A DNA stretch of 64,000 nt from Thauera sp. 2A1 (lineage in GTDB: Bacteria; Pseudomonadota; Gammaproteobacteria; Burkholderiales; Rhodocyclaceae), in NCBI RefSeq assembly GCF_009469595.2, contig NZ_SSXV01000012.1:62001-126000 (forward strand). The letters run 5' to 3'. Of the stretch, positions 38,051 through 47,265 are shown one piece after another. Position numbers and translations under genes: made by a program. The notes below the pieces were generated by a model that was given only the letters and a program-made list of their open reading frames with translations, was not told the origin of the DNA and did not search any database. Each line of letters starts with the position of its first letter. Within the stretch, counting starts at the first letter, position 1.

Positions 38051-39265
38051 ATGGACAGCGCAAAACCCCGGGACCCGGCCGCAGCCGGGCATCGACCGCA
38101 ACCCGACTGGGACGCCCGCGCGCCGGCCGTGCTCGCCGACCAGATTCGCGCCTACGACGACCTGCGCCAGCGCTGCCCGGTGGCGCACAGCGAGTACCTG
38201 AACTGGTCGCTGTTCCGCCATGCAGACGTGATGCGGGCGCTCACCGACCACCAGACCTTCAGCAACGCGGTGTCGAGCTACCCGTCCGTGCCCAACGGCA
38301 TGGACCCACCCGCGCACACGCCGTATCGCAAGCTGATCGAGCCGTATTTCGGCCCGGGGCGGATGGCCGAGTTCGAGCCGGTGTGCCGCCGCATCGTCGC
38401 CGAGCTGATGCGCGGCCTGCCGGACGACGGCGAGATCGAGCTGATGGGAGGGTTCGCCGAGGACTTCGCGCTGCAGGCGCAATGCGCCTTCATGGGCTGG
38501 CCGGCAACGCTGCACGAACCGCTGCGCCAATGGACGCACAGGAACCGCGCCGCCACGCTGGCGGGCGAGCGCGACGCCACGGCGGCGGTGGCGCTCGAAT
38601 TCGACGGCTACATCCGCGCCCAACTCGAGCTGCGGCGCGCGGCGGGCGAGCAGGCCACCGACGACGTCACCACCCGATTGCTGCGCGAAGAAGTGGAGGG
38701 CCGCCTGCTGAGCGACGAGGAGATCGTCAGCATCGTGCGCAACTGGACGGTGGGCGAGCTCTCCACCATGGCCTCCAGCATCGGCATCCTGGCCCAGTAC
38801 CTGGCCGAGCGGCCGGCGCTGCAGGACCGCCTGCGGCGCAACCCGGCGCTGCTGGCCACCGCCATCGACGAGATCCTGCGCATCCATGCACCGCTCATCG
38901 CCAACCGTCGCATCACCACCCGCGACCTCGACATCGGCGGCCGACAACTGGAGGCCGGCGCGCGCATCACGCTGATGTGGGCCTCGGCCAACCGTGACGA
39001 GCGCGTGTTCGGCGACCCCGACGAATTCCGCCTCGACCGCGACCCGGCGCTCAACCTGCTGTACGGCGCGGGCATCCACGTCTGCCCGGGTGCGCCACTG
39101 GCCCGGCTGGAGCTGCGCATCGTCATGGAAGCGCTGCTCGACCAGACGCGGCGCATCGCCACCGTCGAAGGCAGGCCGCCGGTGCGGGCGAGCTACCCGA
39201 CCAGCGGCTACACCTCGGTGCCGCTGTGGATCGAGAAAACCACCGGGCCCGTAGCCGGCGACTGA
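38051..39265 (+). CDS. Cytochrome P450
   Basis: The 404-residue soluble bacterial P450 has the ExxR motif in IDEILRIHAP. The heme-binding loop is LLYGAGIHVCPGAPLARLEL with the ligand cysteine and Tyr in place of the usual Phe. The I-helix reads NWTVGELSTMASSIGI, lacking the classical acid-Thr pair, a variant seen in one proteobacterial P450 group. An AGGGA ribosome site precedes the ATG. No ferredoxin or reductase is adjacent, so redox partners must be elsewhere. Substrate unknown. Confidence 0.93.
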   Translation: MDSAKPRDPAAAGHRPQPDWDARAPAVLADQIRAYDDLRQRCPVAHSEYLNWSLFRHADVMRALTDHQTFSNAVSSYPSVPNGMDPPAHTPYRKLIEPYFGPGRMAEFEPVCRRIVAELMRGLPDDGEIELMGGFAEDFALQAQCAFMGWPATLHEPLRQWTHRNRAATLAGERDATAAVALEFDGYIRAQLELRRAAGEQATDDVTTRLLREEVEGRLLSDEEIVSIVRNWTVGELSTMASSIGILAQYLAERPALQDRLRRNPALLATAIDEILRIHAPLIANRRITTRDLDIGGRQLEAGARITLMWASANRDERVFGDPDEFRLDRDPALNLLYGAGIHVCPGAPLARLELRIVMEALLDQTRRIATVEGRPPVRASYPTSGYTSVPLWIEKTTGPVAGD

Positions 39266-39349
39266 GACCTGCGCTGCAGGCGACAGCGGCGGCCGCGCCC
39301 GCGGGGTCGCCGCCGCCTCGTCTACAATCGGGCGACACAACCGCCGCCG

Positions 39350-40552
39350 ATGCGTGCCGATGACCCGATCGTGACCCACCTCGCGCGCTTTTCCGCGCTG
39401 CAAGCGCTGCTCGCCAGCCACGAGGCGCTGTGGCGGCCGTCACCCTTCCATGTGCGCTGGCCAGCCTGGCGCCTGCACCGTCCCGCGCTCGCCGCCGCGG
39501 TCGACGCGCTGGACGCCGCCACCGTCGAGGCGCTGCATGCCGACGAGGCCGCCGGCCGCGCCTGGCTCACACCCCGCCTGCCGGTGCTGGCCGAACTCGA
39601 CGCGCTGGGCGCCTTCGCGCCGCTGCCTGCACGCCCGCTGCCGCCTTGCGACGCGCATTTCGACTGGGCCATCCCCGGCCGCAAGCGGGCGCAGATCGAA
39701 GCCTTCGCCGCGCACGGCGCGCCGCCCGCCGCGCCGCTGCTGGAGTGGTGCGCCGGCAAGGGGCACCTCGGCCGCCGGCTGGCGCTGGCGCATGGCGTGG
39801 CGGTCAGCTCGCTGGAGATCGACCCCGAACTGTGCGCCGCCGGCGAAACCCTGGCCGCACGCGCGGGCATTGGCCAGACGATGCTGCACGCCGACGCGCT
39901 CGAGTCCGGCTCGCAGGCACATCTGCACGGGCGCGAAGTGGTGGCGCTGCATGCCTGCGGCGAGCTGCACCGCACGCTGGTGCGCAGCGCCGGCAGCAGC
40001 GGCGCGGCGGGCTTTCGGATCGCGCCGTGCTGCTATCACCTCGGCGCGGCCGACGGCTACCGGCCGCTGAGCACCGAAGCCGCGCTGCCGCTGCACGCCG
40101 ACACGCTGCGCCTGGCCGTCACCGAGACAGTGACGGCGCCGCAGCAGGTGCGCCGCCGATTGCTGCGCGACCAGGCCTGGAAACTGGGCTTCGTCGCGCT
40201 GCGCCAGGCGCTCCAGCCCGACGGCGACGGCGCTCCACGCCCTTTCCGGCCGGTGCCCGCCGCCTGGCTGAAGGGCGATTTCGCCGATTTCTGCCGCGCA
40301 CTGGCGCAGCGCGAGAACCTTTGCCTGCCCGCGGGGGTGGACTGGGCGCACTGGCAGGCGCAGGGCGAACAGCGACGGCTCGAAGTGCGCCGCCACGAGC
40401 TGGTGCGCCATGCCTTTCGCCGCGCGCTGGAAGCCTGGCTGGTGCTGGATCTCGCGCTCGGACTGCAGGAGCGCGGCTTCGACGTCGACCTGGGTCGCTT
40501 CTGCGAGCGCACGCTGACCCCGCGCAACCTGCTGCTGCTGGCACGGCGCTGA
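39350..40552 (+). CDS. SAM-dependent methyltransferase (METTL25/RRNAD1-like family)
   Basis: The 400-residue protein has the SAM motif LLEWCAGKGHLGRRLA near residue 130. It also has the pair VVALHACGELHRTLVRSAG and RIAPCCYHLG that marks the Methyltransf_32 group. The C-terminal part is helical and rich in Arg and Leu. Target molecule unknown. It follows the P450 after 84 bp and converges with the SRAP gene. Confidence 0.82.
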   Translation: MRADDPIVTHLARFSALQALLASHEALWRPSPFHVRWPAWRLHRPALAAAVDALDAATVEALHADEAAGRAWLTPRLPVLAELDALGAFAPLPARPLPPCDAHFDWAIPGRKRAQIEAFAAHGAPPAAPLLEWCAGKGHLGRRLALAHGVAVSSLEIDPELCAAGETLAARAGIGQTMLHADALESGSQAHLHGREVVALHACGELHRTLVRSAGSSGAAGFRIAPCCYHLGAADGYRPLSTEAALPLHADTLRLAVTETVTAPQQVRRRLLRDQAWKLGFVALRQALQPDGDGAPRPFRPVPAAWLKGDFADFCRALAQRENLCLPAGVDWAHWQAQGEQRRLEVRRHELVRHAFRRALEAWLVLDLALGLQERGFDVDLGRFCERTLTPRNLLLLARR

Positions 40553-40576
40553 GGCAGGTCGCGTGCAGGCAGCGTT

Positions 40577-41254
40577 TCAGGCGTCGGATTGCGGCGCGAT
40601 GAGCGCCTCGCTGTCGTTGCGCACGCTGCCCACCGCCTTCGACACCGGGTGCACCGCCAGGGCCTCGTCCGGTGCGGCAGTAATGAGAGGCGGCAAGCGC
40701 TCGAGCGGCGTCGTCGCATCCAGCCAGGTCGCGTAGGCCTGCGGCGCGAGGATCACCGGCATGCGCTCGTGCAGCTCGCGCATGCGGCCCGCAGCGTCGG
40801 TGGTGACGATGGTGAAGGAGTCGACGACTTCGCCATCCTCGGGCCGCGTCCAGCGCTCCCACAGGCCGGCGAGGCCGAACAGGGCGTCGTTGGCGGCGTG
40901 GATGAAGTAAGGCTGCGTGCCGCCCGCCACCGCCTTCCATTCATAGAAGCCATTCACCGGCACGATGCAGCGCCGCCTGCGGTAGGCGGCGCGGAAGGAC
41001 GGCCTGTCGGCGAGCGACTCGCCGCGGGCGTTGATCAGCTTGGTGGCGATGCGCTCGTCCTTCGCCCACGACGGCACCAGCCCCCAGCGCAGCAGGTGGA
41101 ACACGCGCTCACCGGTCGGACGCTGGCGCAGCACCGGCAGCCACTGCATGGGGGCAGCGTTGAAGCGCGGCGTGAAGTCCAGCTCCTCGATGCGGGCGTC
41201 GAACTGCTCGCGCAGGCGGGAGACGGGTCCGTAGAGGGCGTAGCGTCCGCACAT
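40577..41254 (-). CDS. SRAP-domain abasic-site-binding protein (YedK family)
   Basis: SRAP proteins form a covalent bond with abasic sites in single-stranded DNA through Cys2, shielding them. The 225-residue product starts MCGRYALYG, exposing that cysteine. Conserved residues are also present in RFNAAPMQWLPV, VNGFYEWKAV (Glu) and ELHERMPVIL (His). The start was fixed by Cys2 and a strong ribosome site (GGAGGAG); longer frames upstream would abolish the motif. Confidence 0.95.
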   Translation of the reverse strand: MCGRYALYGPVSRLREQFDARIEELDFTPRFNAAPMQWLPVLRQRPTGERVFHLLRWGLVPSWAKDERIATKLINARGESLADRPSFRAAYRRRRCIVPVNGFYEWKAVAGGTQPYFIHAANDALFGLAGLWERWTRPEDGEVVDSFTIVTTDAAGRMRELHERMPVILAPQAYATWLDATTPLERLPPLITAAPDEALAVHPVSKAVGSVRNDSEALIAPQSDA

Positions 41255-41301
41255 GGGTGACTCCTCCTTGCCGCAAGCGGCGGCTTCGATGGGGCCCGCC
41301 T

Positions 41302-42177
41302 TCAGCCGCCGTCGGCCGGGTTGCACGGGTCCAGGCCCAGCACCGCGCCGAAGCCGCGCATCGCCTCGGTCGCGCCCATCGCCAGGGACACGTCGCGCTC
41401 GCTGCTCACCGCGGGCTCACCCGGGTTGATGCGCACGAGCGGTGCGCGCTGGCCCTCGCCGAACAGGCGCACCGAGGGAATCGCCGTACCGGCGCCGAGC
41501 TCGATGACCAGCAGTCGATCCACCCCTCGGCGCCAAGCCTCGAAGCGGGCGTGCTGGGCCGAGGTGCGCGACTCGATCCAGCCCCAGTCACCGAACATCA
41601 GGATGTTGGGCCGCGCCAGCCCGCCGCAGTGCGGGCAGCGCGGCGGCGCGTTGAGCAGCGCGCAGGCGTCGTCGTCGACCTGCGGGCAGAAGTCGTCGGC
41701 CGGCCAGATCGCCTCGCGGCAGGGCTGCAGGCACTGCAGGTGGTGGATGGAGCCGTGGCATTCGACGACGCGCTCCATGTCGAATCCGGCCTTCTGGAAC
41801 TGGCCATCCACATTGGACGTGAACACGAAGGCCCCCTGCGGCAGCCGCGCGGCGATGCGCCGCAGGATGCCGAAGGCCGGCCCCGGCACCGTGTCGCGAT
41901 AGCGCTGCAGCCGGTGGCCGTAGAAGCCCCAGGCCAGCCGTGGATGGGCGACGAAGGCGTCCGGGCAGGCGATCTCGGTGAAGTCCATGCGCGCGCGGCC
42001 CAGCGCCGGATAGGCCCGCCACAGGCCCGCGCTGCCGCGGAAATCGGGCAGGCCGGAATCGACCCCGAGGCCGGCGCCCGCGGTGATCAGCAGCCCGTCC
42101 GCCTGCGCGATGAGGCGGGCACAGCGCTCGAAATGCGGGCCGGATCCTGCCGGATCTTGCGCGGGGGACTGGGACAT
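41302..42177 (-). CDS. Sir2-family NAD-dependent protein deacylase
   Basis: The 291-residue protein has the complete sirtuin core: GAGLGVDSGLPDFRG near residue 35, the TSNVDGQ motif near 118, the catalytic His in VECHGSIHHLQC, and a zinc site from C in LQCLQPC and PPRCPHCGG. It is cytosolic and likely removes acyl groups from lysines. Its N-terminal part is nearly the same as the truncated fragment at 21966-22256. It lies between an SRAP and a VOC gene, all on the minus strand. Confidence 0.92.
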   Translation of the reverse strand: MSQSPAQDPAGSGPHFERCARLIAQADGLLITAGAGLGVDSGLPDFRGSAGLWRAYPALGRARMDFTEIACPDAFVAHPRLAWGFYGHRLQRYRDTVPGPAFGILRRIAARLPQGAFVFTSNVDGQFQKAGFDMERVVECHGSIHHLQCLQPCREAIWPADDFCPQVDDDACALLNAPPRCPHCGGLARPNILMFGDWGWIESRTSAQHARFEAWRRGVDRLLVIELGAGTAIPSVRLFGEGQRAPLVRINPGEPAVSSERDVSLAMGATEAMRGFGAVLGLDPCNPADGG

Positions 42178-42251
42178 GCGTTGCGTAAGGTCTCGTCAGG
42201 TTGAGAAGGCAGAGTCACCTGCAGCCCGGATCGGTGCCATCGCCGTCGGGA

Positions 42252-42677
42252 TCACCCCGCGTCCGGTGGCAGCCACTGCAGATTCCACACCACCTCCCAC
42301 AGATGGCCATCGGGATCCTGGAAATAGCCGGCGTAGCCGCCCCAGAACGTGTCCTGCGCCCGCTTCACGATCCGCGCCCCAGCCTGCGCCGCCTGCAGCA
42401 TCACCGCATCGACTTCACCGCGCGACGCGACATTGTGCCCCAGCGAGATCGCGGTGCACGCCGGAACGGAGGCCAGCCCGGTGTCGTGGGCGAGGCTGGC
42501 ACGCGGCCACAACGCCAGCTTCACCCCGGCCTGGAGGTCGAAGAAGGCGACCGCGCCCTGCTCGAATTCGGTGCCAATGATGCCATCGCTCGCCAGTCCG
42601 AGCCCGTCGCGGTAAAAATGCAGCGCCCGCTCGAGATCGTCGACGCCCAGGGTGATGACGCTGATGCGCGCTTTCAT
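42252..42677 (-). CDS. VOC-family (glyoxalase/bleomycin-resistance-like) protein
   Basis: The 141-residue product contains paired betaalpha-betabetabeta units, with the pattern LGVDDLERALHFYRDGLGL at the start and YFQDPDGHLWEVVWN at the end. This is typical of VOC metalloproteins. The metal-binding Glu near the C-terminus is present; the first His position is not obvious. The start was placed at MKARIS after GGAGG. Function within VOC is not predictable. Confidence 0.88.
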   Translation of the reverse strand: MKARISVITLGVDDLERALHFYRDGLGLASDGIIGTEFEQGAVAFFDLQAGVKLALWPRASLAHDTGLASVPACTAISLGHNVASRGEVDAVMLQAAQAGARIVKRAQDTFWGGYAGYFQDPDGHLWEVVWNLQWLPPDAG

Positions 42678-42992
42678 GATGCCTCCAGGCCGAAGCCGGG
42701 AATCCCGGATCATTCAATCTAGCTCCGAAATCGACACACGACGATCGTGTCGCGGGGGCCCGGCGGCTCCGATCCGCATGTGCCGCACTTGAGGGTCGGT
42801 GTCGGCGACGAAAACCAGGCGCAGCGGGCGGCGATCAAAAAAATTGCTGCAAATGCACATCGACCAATTCACGCTCGCTGCTCTTTATCGGCGGGGAAAT
42901 CAGCCAACCATTGACATTGCTCAAATCGGAATCAGGGTGCACCGCAGCAAACTGTCACCAACAGCAAATACTGATGCAGCACGCTCAACGAG
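42678..42992. other. Gap upstream of the rnf cluster with a weak FNR-like site
   Basis: No gene is visible in this 315-bp gap, which is AT-richer in its second half. TTGACATTGCTCAA at 42911-42924 matches the FNR consensus at 8 of 10 conserved positions, 69 bp upstream of the rseC-like start. No sigma-54 -24/-12 pair was found, although rnf genes of diazotrophic relatives can be NifA-dependent. Confidence 0.45.
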
Positions 42993-43547
42993 ATGGACCG
43001 CCGCCCGATGCAGGAATCCGCTTCCCAAGCCTGTGCGCCCGCGGGCGAACAGGAAAGCATCGTGCGCGTCGTCGCCGTGGAAGCGGATTGCGCCTGGCTC
43101 GAACCCGAGCAGGGCACGAGCTGCGGCGGCTGCGCCTCGGCGGCGGCCTGCGGCGCGAAAGGCATCGGCACGCTCGCCAGCCGGCTCGAGGCGCGGCGCT
43201 TCGCCATCGGCCGCGCGTCGGCCCGCGGCGCAGGCTTCGATCTGCCCGACCTGCGCGTGGGTGACCGGCTCGTCGTCGCCATCGACGATCGCTCGCTGCT
43301 CCAGGCCGCGGGCCTCGCCTACGCGCTGCCGCTGGCAGCGGCGCTGACGGCCGCGATCGTCGCGCAGGAAATGAGCGGCAGCGACGGCATGGCGCTGCTC
43401 GCTGCGGTCGCGGGCCTGGCGGCGGGCTTCGGCGTCATGAAACGTGCCGCTGCGCGCATGGCGGCGCGGGGCGCCCTGCAATCGAGAGCCGTGCGGCGGG
43501 CCGACGCCGTGCACGCCCTCACCCGCATCCATCGCCCGGGGAGCTGA
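42993..43547 (+). CDS. RseC/MucC-family protein preceding rnf
   Basis: RseC-type proteins are membrane proteins linked to the Rnf/Rsx complex, which in E. coli keeps SoxR reduced. The 184-residue product has the N-terminal cysteine cluster SCGGCASAAACGAKGI. Two transmembrane helices follow (AAGLAYALPLAAALTAAIVA and ALLAAVAGLAAGFGVM) and then a basic tail. It is 3 bp upstream of rnfA, so it belongs to the operon. An alternative start is at 43008. Confidence 0.88.
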   Translation: MDRRPMQESASQACAPAGEQESIVRVVAVEADCAWLEPEQGTSCGGCASAAACGAKGIGTLASRLEARRFAIGRASARGAGFDLPDLRVGDRLVVAIDDRSLLQAAGLAYALPLAAALTAAIVAQEMSGSDGMALLAAVAGLAAGFGVMKRAAARMAARGALQSRAVRRADAVHALTRIHRPGS

Positions 43548-43550
43548 ACC

Positions 43551-44129
43551 ATGCGCGAATACCTGTTGCTGCTGGTCAGCGCCGCACTGGTCAATAACGT
43601 CATCCTCGCCCGCTTTCTCGGCCTGTGCTCGTTCATGGGCGTCACCACCCGGGTCGACACGGCGCTCGGCATGGGCATGGCGACGACCTTCGTCATCACC
43701 GTGTCGTCGATGGCGGACTGGGCGGTCGAGGCCTGGCTGCTGCAGCCTTACGGGCTGGGCTACCTGCGCACGGTGACCTTCATCCTGGTCATCGCCGCCG
43801 CGGTGCAATTCACCGAAATGTCGGTCAGGAAGCTGTCGCCGGCGCTGTTCCAGACGCTGGGCATCTACCTGCCGCTGATCACCACCAACTGCGCGGTGCT
43901 CGGCGTGGCGCTGCTGCTGGTCGAAGGCCGCATGAGCTTCGTGCACAGCACCTTGTTCGCGCTGTTCTCGTCGCTCGGCTACACCCTGGTGATGGCGATC
44001 TTCGCCGGCCTGCGCGAGCGCCTGGCGCTGGCCGACGCGCCGCGGCTGTTCGACGGCCCGCCGCTCGGCTTCATCACCGCGAGCCTGCTGGCGCTGGCCT
44101 TCATGGGCTTTTCCGGCATCGGCGCCTGA
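43551..44129 (+). CDS. rnfA: Rnf electron-transport complex subunit RnfA
   Basis: RnfA is an integral inner-membrane subunit of the ion-pumping Rnf complex, which couples NADH and ferredoxin oxidoreduction. The 192-residue protein has six hydrophobic helices. It has the family motifs NNVILARFLGLCSFMG and PLITTNCAVLGVALL, whose cysteines hold the intramembrane cluster shared with RnfE. It is followed 46 bp later by rnfB. Confidence 0.97.
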   Translation: MREYLLLLVSAALVNNVILARFLGLCSFMGVTTRVDTALGMGMATTFVITVSSMADWAVEAWLLQPYGLGYLRTVTFILVIAAAVQFTEMSVRKLSPALFQTLGIYLPLITTNCAVLGVALLLVEGRMSFVHSTLFALFSSLGYTLVMAIFAGLRERLALADAPRLFDGPPLGFITASLLALAFMGFSGIGA

Positions 44130-44175
44130 CGCCGGTCCGCCCGGCGCGTGCCTTAACCGCCAACGGAGAGAAAAA

Positions 44176-44715
44176 ATGATCGTCGCCATCGTCAGCCTGA
44201 TGGGCATCGGATTGGCCCTCGGCGCCCTGCTCGGCGCCGCTTCGAAATGGCTCGCCGTCGAGGAGAACCCGATCGAGGCCGAACTGCAGGCCATGCTGCC
44301 CGGCTCGCAATGCGGCCAGTGCGGCTACGTGGGCTGCGCACAGGCCGCCGCCGCACTGGCGCGCGGCGAGGCGCCGGTGACGCTGTGCCCGCCCGGCGGC
44401 CGCGCCGTCGCCGAAGCGCTGGCGAAGAAGCTGGGCGTGAAGGCCGACCTGTCGGCGCACGAGGAAAAGGTGCCGCAATACGCCTGCATCCGCCCCGACC
44501 TGTGCTTCGGCTGCACCCGCTGCATGGCGGAGTGCAACGTCGACGCCATCATCGGCGCCACCAAGCAGATGCACGACGTCATCGCCGACCTGTGCCACGG
44601 CTGCGGCAAGTGCGCCCTGGTGTGCCCGACGCAGGGCATCGAGATGCGCCCGGTGCCGGCCACCGTGTCGTCCTGGCACTGGCCCAAGCCGCGCCGCGCG
44701 GCATCCGCGCACTGA
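44176..44715 (+). CDS. rnfB: Rnf complex ferredoxin subunit RnfB
   Basis: RnfB brings electrons to or from soluble ferredoxin. The 179-residue protein has an N-terminal membrane anchor, then the CX2CX4C cluster motif SQCGQCGYVGC (with a later Cys in TLCPPGG). Two [4Fe-4S] ferredoxin motifs are CFGCTRCMAECNVDA and CHGCGKCALVCPTQG. Length is typical of the short proteobacterial form. Confidence 0.97.
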   Translation: MIVAIVSLMGIGLALGALLGAASKWLAVEENPIEAELQAMLPGSQCGQCGYVGCAQAAAALARGEAPVTLCPPGGRAVAEALAKKLGVKADLSAHEEKVPQYACIRPDLCFGCTRCMAECNVDAIIGATKQMHDVIADLCHGCGKCALVCPTQGIEMRPVPATVSSWHWPKPRRAASAH

Positions 44716-44725
44716 GGAGGCGGCG

Positions 44726-46174
44726 ATGAAGATCTTCGACATCGCGGGCGGCGTGCATCCCGTCTACCGCAAGGAACTGGCGAGCGAGCAGCCGATCCGC
44801 GCGCTGCCGCTGCCGCCCCGCCTGTACATCCCGCTGCAGCAGCACGTCGGCGCGTTGTCGGTGCCCATCGTGGCGGTGGGCAGCCATGTCGGCAAAGGCC
44901 AGGTCCTGTGCGTGCGCCAGGGGACGCTATCGGCGACCCAGCACGCGCCGACCTCGGGCACCATCGTCGCCATCGAGTCGATCACCGCGCCGCATGCCTC
45001 GGGCCTCGCGCAGGAAACCATCGTCATCGAGGCGGACGGGCGCGACGCCTGGGCGGAGCTGCCCGCGCTGATCGACGATCCGCTGGCGGCCGATCCGCAG
45101 CAGATCATCGACCGCGTCGCCGGATCGGGCATCGTCGGCCTGGGCGGCGCGATCTTCCCGGCCGCGGTCAAGCTCGGCATGGGCAAGCAGTACAAGCTCG
45201 ACACGCTGCTGCTGAACGGCGCCGAATGCGAGCCCTACCTGACCTGCGACGACCGGGTGATGCGCGAACATGCCGACGAGGTGATCGACGGCGCGCGCAT
45301 CATGGCGCACGCCCTCGGCGTGAAGCGCATCCTGATCGGCGTCGAAAGCAACAAGCCGCAGGCCATCGCCGCGCTGCAACGCGCCGCCGGCGCCGATGCC
45401 GGGATCACCGTGGTGCCGGTGCCGGTGCGCTACCCGGTGGGCTACGCGCAGCACCTGACGCGCATCGTCACCGGCCGCGAGACGCCCGCCGAGCACCGCA
45501 ACGCGGAGGTCGGCGTGGTGACGCACAACGTCGCCACCGCGCACGCCGTGCATCATGCGGTGCGCTACGGCCGGCCGCTGATCGCGCGCGTCGTCACCGT
45601 CACCGGCGGCGCCATCCGCCAGCCTTCCAACCTCGAGGTGCCGGTCGGCGCGCCGGTGTCGGCCCTGGTCGATGCCTGCGGCGGCTTCTCGTGCGAGCCC
45701 AGGCAGCTCGTGCTCGGCGGGCCGATGATGGGCCAGCCGCTGCCCAGCCTCAAGGTGCCCATCGTCAAGGGCAGCGCCGGCATCCTGGCGCTGTCGGCGG
45801 ACGAGGTGGTCGAAGCCCGCGAGCGGCCGTGCATCCGCTGCGGCAGTTGCGTCAGCGTGTGCCCCTGCGGCCTGTCGCCGATGGACATGGCGGCGCTGAT
45901 CCGCAAGGACAAGCTCGACGCGGCGGCAAAGCTGTTCGTGGGCGACTGCATCGGCTGCGGCAGTTGCTCCTGGGCGTGCCCGTCCCACATCCCGCTGGTG
46001 CAGTACTTCAACTACGCCAACGGCGTGCTTGCCGAGCAGGAGCGCCAGCGACGCAAGAACGAACGCGTGCGCACGCTCGCCGAGGCCCATGCGCTGCGAG
46101 TGGAGAGCCTGGAGCGCGCGAAGAAGGAGGCGCGCGCCGCCAAGCTCGGCGAAAAGACGGAGACGCCGGCATGA
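44726..46174 (+). CDS. rnfC: Rnf complex NADH-binding subunit RnfC
   Basis: RnfC carries the NADH/FMN site and two [4Fe-4S] clusters. The 482-residue protein has the start IFDIAGGVHPVYRKELASEQ, the glycine-rich NADH/FMN region GIVGLGGAIFPAAVKL, and two cluster motifs, CIRCGSCVSVCPCG and CIGCGSCSWACPSH. It lacks the long Ala-rich C-terminal repeat found in E. coli RsxC. Its stop overlaps the rnfD start (ATGA). Confidence 0.97.
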   Translation: MKIFDIAGGVHPVYRKELASEQPIRALPLPPRLYIPLQQHVGALSVPIVAVGSHVGKGQVLCVRQGTLSATQHAPTSGTIVAIESITAPHASGLAQETIVIEADGRDAWAELPALIDDPLAADPQQIIDRVAGSGIVGLGGAIFPAAVKLGMGKQYKLDTLLLNGAECEPYLTCDDRVMREHADEVIDGARIMAHALGVKRILIGVESNKPQAIAALQRAAGADAGITVVPVPVRYPVGYAQHLTRIVTGRETPAEHRNAEVGVVTHNVATAHAVHHAVRYGRPLIARVVTVTGGAIRQPSNLEVPVGAPVSALVDACGGFSCEPRQLVLGGPMMGQPLPSLKVPIVKGSAGILALSADEVVEARERPCIRCGSCVSVCPCGLSPMDMAALIRKDKLDAAAKLFVGDCIGCGSCSWACPSHIPLVQYFNYANGVLAEQERQRRKNERVRTLAEAHALRVESLERAKKEARAAKLGEKTETPA

Positions 46175-47265
46175 CGAACTTCGACACCGCGAAATGCGCG
46201 CCCTACGCCCATGCCAGCAACAGCGTCGGCCGCACCATGGGGCTGGTGATGCTGGCGCTGGTACCGGCGACGCTGTTCGACTTCTGGCTGTTCGGCTGGC
46301 CGGCGATCTTCCTGTTCGCGATCACGGTGGGCGCCTGCGTCGGCATCGAGGCGCTATGCCTGCGCCTGGCCGGCAAGGAGGTCGGCTTCCATCTCGCCGA
46401 CGGCTCTGCCGTGCTCACCGGCTGGCTGCTGGCGATGAGCCTGCCGCCCTGGGCGCCGTGGTGGACGGGCGCCGTCGGCGCGCTGATCGCCATCGGCATC
46501 ACCAAGCAGGCCTACGGCGGCCTCGGCCAGAACCTGTTCAACCCGGCGATGGTCGCGCGCGTCGCGCTGCTCGTCTCGTTCCCCGTCGTGATGACGACCT
46601 GGGTGGCGCCGCCAGCGCTGTTCTCGCCGGGCGCGCCCGGCTTCGCCGACGGGCTGGCGATCACGCTCGGCGCCGGCGTGCCCGACGCGATGACCTCGGC
46701 CACGCCACTGGGCCACGTCAAGACCGAGTTGTCGCGCGGCGTGTCGGTGCTGCAGTCGGCCCTGCACCTGCCCGACCTGTCCGACCGCGCGCTCGGCCTG
46801 CGTGCAGGCAGCCTGGGCGAGACCTCCGCGCTGCTGATCCTCGCCGGCGGGCTGCTGCTGATCGCGCTGCGCGTCATCTCGTGGCACATCCCGCTGGCGC
46901 TGATCGCCGGCCTGGTGCTGCCGGCGGCGCTGGCGCACCAGCTCGATCCGGCGCGCCACGCCGGCGCGCTGTTCCACCTGCTGTCGGGCGCGACCTTCCT
47001 CGGCGCGTTCTTCATCGCCACCGACTACGTCACTTCGCCGACGACGGCGGCCGGCAAGCTGGTTTTCGGCGCCGGCTGCGGCCTGCTCACCTGGATCATC
47101 CGCAGCTACGCCGGCTACCCCGAGGGGATGGCCTTCGCGGTGCTGCTGATGAACGCGCTGACGCCGATCATCGACCAATACACCCGGCCGCGGGTGTTCG
47201 GCCGTGCGCGCAGCGGCCAGCCGCTGGTATTCGCCGGAAAGGTGGACGAAGGAGGCCAGCCATGA
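46171..47265 (+). CDS. rnfD: Rnf complex membrane subunit RnfD
   Basis: RnfD is a membrane flavoprotein that carries covalent FMN. The 364-residue protein has about nine to ten hydrophobic helices. The flavinylation threonine lies in DAMTSATPLGHVKT. The start overlaps rnfC and the end overlaps rnfG, so both are translationally coupled. Confidence 0.96.
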   Translation: MTNFDTAKCAPYAHASNSVGRTMGLVMLALVPATLFDFWLFGWPAIFLFAITVGACVGIEALCLRLAGKEVGFHLADGSAVLTGWLLAMSLPPWAPWWTGAVGALIAIGITKQAYGGLGQNLFNPAMVARVALLVSFPVVMTTWVAPPALFSPGAPGFADGLAITLGAGVPDAMTSATPLGHVKTELSRGVSVLQSALHLPDLSDRALGLRAGSLGETSALLILAGGLLLIALRVISWHIPLALIAGLVLPAALAHQLDPARHAGALFHLLSGATFLGAFFIATDYVTSPTTAAGKLVFGAGCGLLTWIIRSYAGYPEGMAFAVLLMNALTPIIDQYTRPRVFGRARSGQPLVFAGKVDEGGQP

